Positions 60,694 to 64,000 of a DNA stretch of 64,000 nt are shown here, piece after piece. The notes below the pieces were generated by a model. The model was given only the letters and a program-made list of their open reading frames with translations, was not told where the DNA came from and did no database searches. Position numbers and translations under genes: made by a program. The stretch lies in the NCBI RefSeq assembly GCF_900176305.1, contig NZ_FWXH01000002.1, positions 124,001 to 188,000 on the forward strand. Direction: 5' to 3'. Origin of the DNA: Clostridium acidisoli DSM 12555. GTDB lineage: Bacteria; Bacillota; Clostridia; Clostridiales; Clostridiaceae. Each line of letters opens with the position of its first letter. Position 1 is the stretch's first letter.

Positions 60694-61257
60694 CTAGTTT
60701 GTTTTTGTGTTAATTGTAATTCGAAAGTATTCTGAATTATCTAAAGTTTTATTGGAATATGTTAGGACTATGGCTTGAGTAGATTTTTTTAATGTTTTAA
60801 AATAGAAATTTCGTCTATCATAATTTATACCAATTAACTTCTCATTGTTTTTAAATGGGACTTTTAATTTTGATTTTTTTAACAGTTTTACATCTGAATT
60901 ATCTATATTATTTTGTATATTCCAAGTGGCAGAAATAATGCTATTTTCAGGAAGAGATATAACAAATTCTTGATTAGTTTTAGTATTTACATCTATAACA
61001 CCGTTATTTGTAACCTCATACTTTTTTATTGTATTATTGCTCGTGTTAGGGAAATATATATATATTATTTTTTTATTTGAGTCTTTAGAAACATCAAATT
61101 TTTGATTACTTAAAAAATTATCTATTGGATCAATTTGAGTTTTAGAGGTACTATTTTTACTATTAGGATTCGGGACATTTATTTTACTATTGCTACACCC
61201 ATTAAGCATTATTATAAAAAGAATACTAAGAAAAACTGTTAATTTATTTTTATACAT
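60694..61257 (-). CDS. Small lipoprotein of unknown function
   Basis: 187 residues. Signal peptide MYKNKLTVFLSILFIIMLNG with the lipobox LNGC (Cys21), then a short S/N-rich linker and a beta-rich domain of about 130 residues with no recognised motif. ATG 61257 follows GGGTGGTG; the in-frame ATG at 61272 overlaps it. It lies upstream of the other lipoprotein gene in the same direction, 80 bases away, so they may be co-expressed. Confidence 0.75.
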   Translation of the reverse strand: MYKNKLTVFLSILFIIMLNGCSNSKINVPNPNSKNSTSKTQIDPIDNFLSNQKFDVSKDSNKKIIYIYFPNTSNNTIKKYEVTNNGVIDVNTKTNQEFVISLPENSIISATWNIQNNIDNSDVKLLKKSKLKVPFKNNEKLIGINYDRRNFYFKTLKKSTQAIVLTYSNKTLDNSEYFRITINTKTN

Positions 61258-61331
61258 TATCACACCACCCATTTAAAACACAATTCCAGTAAAAATAAAA
61301 ATTTTACTGGAATTTATGTAAAAACTTATTG

Positions 61332-62612
61332 TTATATCAAATTTGATAATGATATCATTATTCCTATCTTGGCATGATCAAAAGTTAAGCCACCTTGTAA
61401 ATATCCAATGTAAGGTTCTCTTATAGGTGCATCTGCTGAAAGTTCAATAGATGAACCTTGAATAAATGCTCCAGCTGCCATTATAACCTGATCTTCATAT
61501 CCAGGCATAGCCCATGGCTCACATTCCACAAAGGAGTCTATTGGTGAACCTTTTTGTATTCCCTTACAGAATTTAATCAACTTATCCTTATCATTAAATT
61601 TTACAGCTTGTATTATATCGCTTCGTTTGTCATCAAATTTAGGAAGGACTTCAAATCCAGCAAGCTCCATTATCCTTGAACAAAATACTGCTCCCTTTAA
61701 TGCTTCAATTGCAACATGTGGTGCTAGAAATAAGCCTTGATAAAGTGATCTCATCACTCCAAAGGTAGAACCACATTCTCCACCAATACCTGGTATTGTT
61801 AATCTATATGAAGCTTGAATAACAAAATCTTTTCTACCAGCTATATAACCCCCAGTTGGAGCAATTCCGCCGCCAATATTTTTTATTAGTGATCCAGCCA
61901 CAAGATCTGCTCCAACTTCTGTTGGCTCCTTTGTATCAATAAATTCACCGTAACAATTATCTACAAAACATATTACATCTTTTCTTATATTTTTAATGAA
62001 ACCTATTATTTTTTCTATTTCATCTATAGTTAAAGACTTTCTCCAACCGTAACCTGTTGATCTTTGTATATGAATCATTTTAATAGTACTGTCATTTTTA
62101 AGTTCAGTTTCTATGCTATTAAAGTCAATTTTGCCGCCAAAAAGTAAATCAACCATTTTATATTTAACGCCATACTCCATTAAAGAACCTATGTTCTTTT
62201 CGCTGCTTATTCCAATAATGCTATGAAGTGTATCATAAGGTGTACCGCATATTGACATAAGTGTGTCGTCTGGTCTTAAATTTCCGAAAAGTGCTGCTCC
62301 AATGGCATGAGTGCCATTTACAAAATGAGGTCTTACTAAAGCCATTTCTGTGCCAAAGATTCTTGCATAAACCTTATCAAGACTATCACGACCTATATCC
62401 CCGTATCCATAACCTGAACTATTTGTAAAATGTGATTCACTAATTCGTTCTTCTTGAAGAGCATTTAAAACCTTTAGTTGATTATATTCTCTTATACCAT
62501 CGTACATTTCAAATTGTTTTTGTACATCTTCTAATGCCCTTTCTGCTAAAGACATTACCTCTTCTTTTATGCCATATTTTAAAGCTAGTAATTTTTTTGT
62601 AGTTGAAATCAT
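61332..62612 (-). CDS. PLP-dependent methionine gamma-lyase family protein (PF06838)
   Basis: 426 residues of a Cys/Met-metabolism-like PLP enzyme once annotated as aluminium resistance protein. Blocks visible are SSGYGYGDIGRDSLDKVYAR, ALVRPHFVNGTHAIGAALFG, IHIQRSTGYGWRKSLTIDEI, CFVDNCYGEFIDTKEP and AGSLIKNIGGGIAPTGGY (PLP lysine in SLIKN). The true reaction is not settled. It follows hfq in the miaA-hfq-PF06838 order that is common in clostridia. Confidence 0.9.
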   Translation of the reverse strand: MISTTKKLLALKYGIKEEVMSLAERALEDVQKQFEMYDGIREYNQLKVLNALQEERISESHFTNSSGYGYGDIGRDSLDKVYARIFGTEMALVRPHFVNGTHAIGAALFGNLRPDDTLMSICGTPYDTLHSIIGISSEKNIGSLMEYGVKYKMVDLLFGGKIDFNSIETELKNDSTIKMIHIQRSTGYGWRKSLTIDEIEKIIGFIKNIRKDVICFVDNCYGEFIDTKEPTEVGADLVAGSLIKNIGGGIAPTGGYIAGRKDFVIQASYRLTIPGIGGECGSTFGVMRSLYQGLFLAPHVAIEALKGAVFCSRIMELAGFEVLPKFDDKRSDIIQAVKFNDKDKLIKFCKGIQKGSPIDSFVECEPWAMPGYEDQVIMAAGAFIQGSSIELSADAPIREPYIGYLQGGLTFDHAKIGIMISLSNLI

Positions 62613-62717
62613 GTTTTTTCCTCCTGTTACTTATGCTGCCTCGAAAGTTAAGTCTATTTTCTTTAGGCAATATTATATTACCACTTAAAAAAGGACTAGG
62701 CAAATTATAGCCTATCC

Positions 62718-62969
62718 TTAATTATCATTATCTACATCTTGATTAAATAATATTGGTTTTAATGGAGTTATCGTTGAAATGGCATGTTTGTAAACCATCA
62801 TTTGCTTGCCATCATTATCAAGAATTACTGTGAAACTATCAAAACCTTTTACACTTCCCCTTAGTTGAAATCCATTTGTTAGATGAATTGTTACTGGTAT
62901 TCTATTTTTTCTCGCGTTATTCAAAAAAATATCTTGTAAATTATTAGTAGTTTTATTCATAGTCTTCAC
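62718..62969 (-). CDS. hfq: RNA chaperone Hfq
   Basis: 83 residues. Sm1 ([20 protein letters not shown], then [20 protein letters not shown]) and Sm2 ([10 protein letters not shown]) motifs are complete. It forms a hexamer that helps small RNAs and mRNAs pair. ATG follows GGAGGGTG. It is 56 bases after miaA and likely shares its transcript, as in many bacteria. Confidence 0.97.
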   Translation of the reverse strand: MKTMNKTTNNLQDIFLNNARKNRIPVTIHLTNGFQLRGSVKGFDSFTVILDNDGKQMMVYKHAISTITPLKPILFNQDVDNDN

Positions 62970-63025
62970 CCTCCGTTCATTATATATATTAATTCTATAA
63001 AAAATATAAAAATCCTTTTATTAAG

Positions 63026-63958
63026 TTACATTTTTTTTAATCCTATATCGTTTATTATAAACTTAACAATTTCATCTTCAGTAAGATTATCTTTTTCTAT
63101 CCATTTAGTTCGGTTGTCTTTCCTAAACCAAGTAAGCTGCCTCTTCGCATAGTTTCTGCTTCCTTGTTTTATCATGTTTATTGCTTCCTCTAAGGAAATT
63201 TTATTGTCTAAATAATACAAAATTTCTTTATATCCAATGCCCTTCATTGATTGCATATTAGAATTATATCCCTTTTCCTTAAGATTTATAACCTCTTCAA
63301 TGAGACCACTTGAAATCATTTCATCAACACGCTTATTTATTCTTTCATAAAGCTTATCTCTATCCATATTTAATACGTAATAATGAATGTTATAGGGAAC
63401 GTCATATATATCTTGTTCTTTATTTAATTCTCCAATGGTTTTGCCGGATAATTTATATACTTCTAATGCCCTTATAACCCTTTTAAGATCATTTGGATAT
63501 AGTTTATTATAGGAATCTACATCTCTATCTTTTAGTAGATCATGTACAAATTCCTTACCTTTTTCATTAGCTAAAGCCTCTAAGCTTTTTCTGTAATCAT
63601 TGTCCTTGTAAGTTCCTGTAAAGCTGTAGTTAAATATTAATGAATTTATATATAAACCTGTTCCTCCAACTATTATTGGATATTTTCCTCTTATAGATAT
63701 ATCCTCAATAGCTTCCTCTGCAAGAGTTTTGAATTTTGCTACACTAAACTCTTCATCTGGCTCTACAACATTTATAAGATGATGAGGTATTCCTTGCATT
63801 TCTTCTTTTGATATCTTTGCAGAACCTACATCCATGTATTTATAAATTTGCATTGAATCTGAGGAGATAATCTCTCCATTTAATTCTTTTGCAAGTTTTA
63901 AAGAAATTGCTGTCTTTCCTATCCCTGTAGGACCACTTAAAATTAATATGTCCGTCAT
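63026..63958 (-). CDS. miaA: tRNA dimethylallyltransferase MiaA
   Basis: 310 residues. The P-loop [11 protein letters not shown] is at residues 9-19, [16 protein letters not shown] binds the prenyl donor, [10 protein letters not shown] and [11 protein letters not shown] follow, and MKGIGYKEI lies near the C-terminus. It adds dimethylallyl to A37 of tRNAs reading UNN codons. ATG follows AAGGAGA. mutL normally precedes it; the last ~40 bases of the window are too short to confirm that. Confidence 0.97.
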   Translation of the reverse strand: MTDILILSGPTGIGKTAISLKLAKELNGEIISSDSMQIYKYMDVGSAKISKEEMQGIPHHLINVVEPDEEFSVAKFKTLAEEAIEDISIRGKYPIIVGGTGLYINSLIFNYSFTGTYKDNDYRKSLEALANEKGKEFVHDLLKDRDVDSYNKLYPNDLKRVIRALEVYKLSGKTIGELNKEQDIYDVPYNIHYYVLNMDRDKLYERINKRVDEMISSGLIEEVINLKEKGYNSNMQSMKGIGYKEILYYLDNKISLEEAINMIKQGSRNYAKRQLTWFRKDNRTKWIEKDNLTEDEIVKFIINDIGLKKM

Positions 63959-64000
63959 TCTATCTCCTTATCTTAAATCATATTCACGTGAAAATTACTG

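Noticed and set aside
63959-64000. End of mutL upstream of miaA
   Set aside because: mutL commonly precedes miaA, but fewer than 15 codons remain on the minus strand and none matches a clear MutL C-terminus.

Overview
The window is very AT-rich, densely coded and looks like chromosome from an endospore-forming Clostridium (low-GC Firmicutes). The case rests on strong AGGAGG-type ribosome binding sites, frequent GTG and TTG starts, spore genes (a SpoVA operon and a CotF-type coat protein), and the order miaA-hfq-PF06838 lyase next to lexA and dinB. The species cannot be named from the sequence alone. No rRNA, tRNA, CRISPR array or intact insertion sequence was seen.

Layout. 1-11,100 is accessory and regulatory: the end of a DUF4309 protein, a membrane diguanylate cyclase, two MerR regulators on classical 19-bp-spacer promoters, a WYL regulator with a DJ-1/PfpI protein, a double carboxymuconolactone decarboxylase-like protein, a DUF1062 gene behind a leader peptide and hairpin, and two MarR units. 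11,150-15,000 is a biotin block (bioY, bioB, bioD, bioA) with a BirA-type operator. It makes biotin from KAPA and imports biotin; bioF and the pimelate genes are not here. 15,168-20,846 holds a Dus enzyme and SbcDC. 20,940-27,349 holds two large c-di-GMP signalling proteins and a second WYL + DJ-1/PfpI pair.

27,350-33,350 is decaying sequence. It holds a truncated MATE gene, a frameshifted glutaredoxin, a doubly broken M20 peptidase and a LytTR regulator frameshifted at an A8 run, between an intact Rrf2 regulator, a methyltransferase and a glycosyltransferase. Just after the LytTR gene are two unrecognised small genes, the first preceded by direct repeats with a 21-bp period. A coat protein, a TetR/flavoprotein/nitroreductase locus and a DUF255 protein follow, with a dead DUF255 paralogue nearby. 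41,000-45,300 holds an ABC exporter and a KimA-like potassium transporter.

45,417-48,589 (minus strand) is a complete spoVA2mob-like operon: DUF1657, 2Duf (DUF421+DUF1657), SpoVAC, SpoVAD, SpoVAEb, DUF1657. This is the gene set linked to high spore heat resistance in Bacillus. 48,768-52,806 holds a third WYL regulator with two GyrI-like proteins, then a MarR regulator and a MATE pump that share an operator motif. The rest is mostly core: PHP hydrolase, XerC/D-type recombinase, FtsX-like protein, GNAT, YjbR, dinB, lexA, two lipoproteins, PF06838 lyase, hfq and miaA.

The most useful leads are the LytTR/unknown small-gene locus, the leader-peptide hairpin before the DUF1062 gene, the two WYL/DJ-1 modules whose regulator stop codons lie inside hairpins, the perfect 23-bp inverted repeat at a marR promoter, and the spoVA2mob-like operon.
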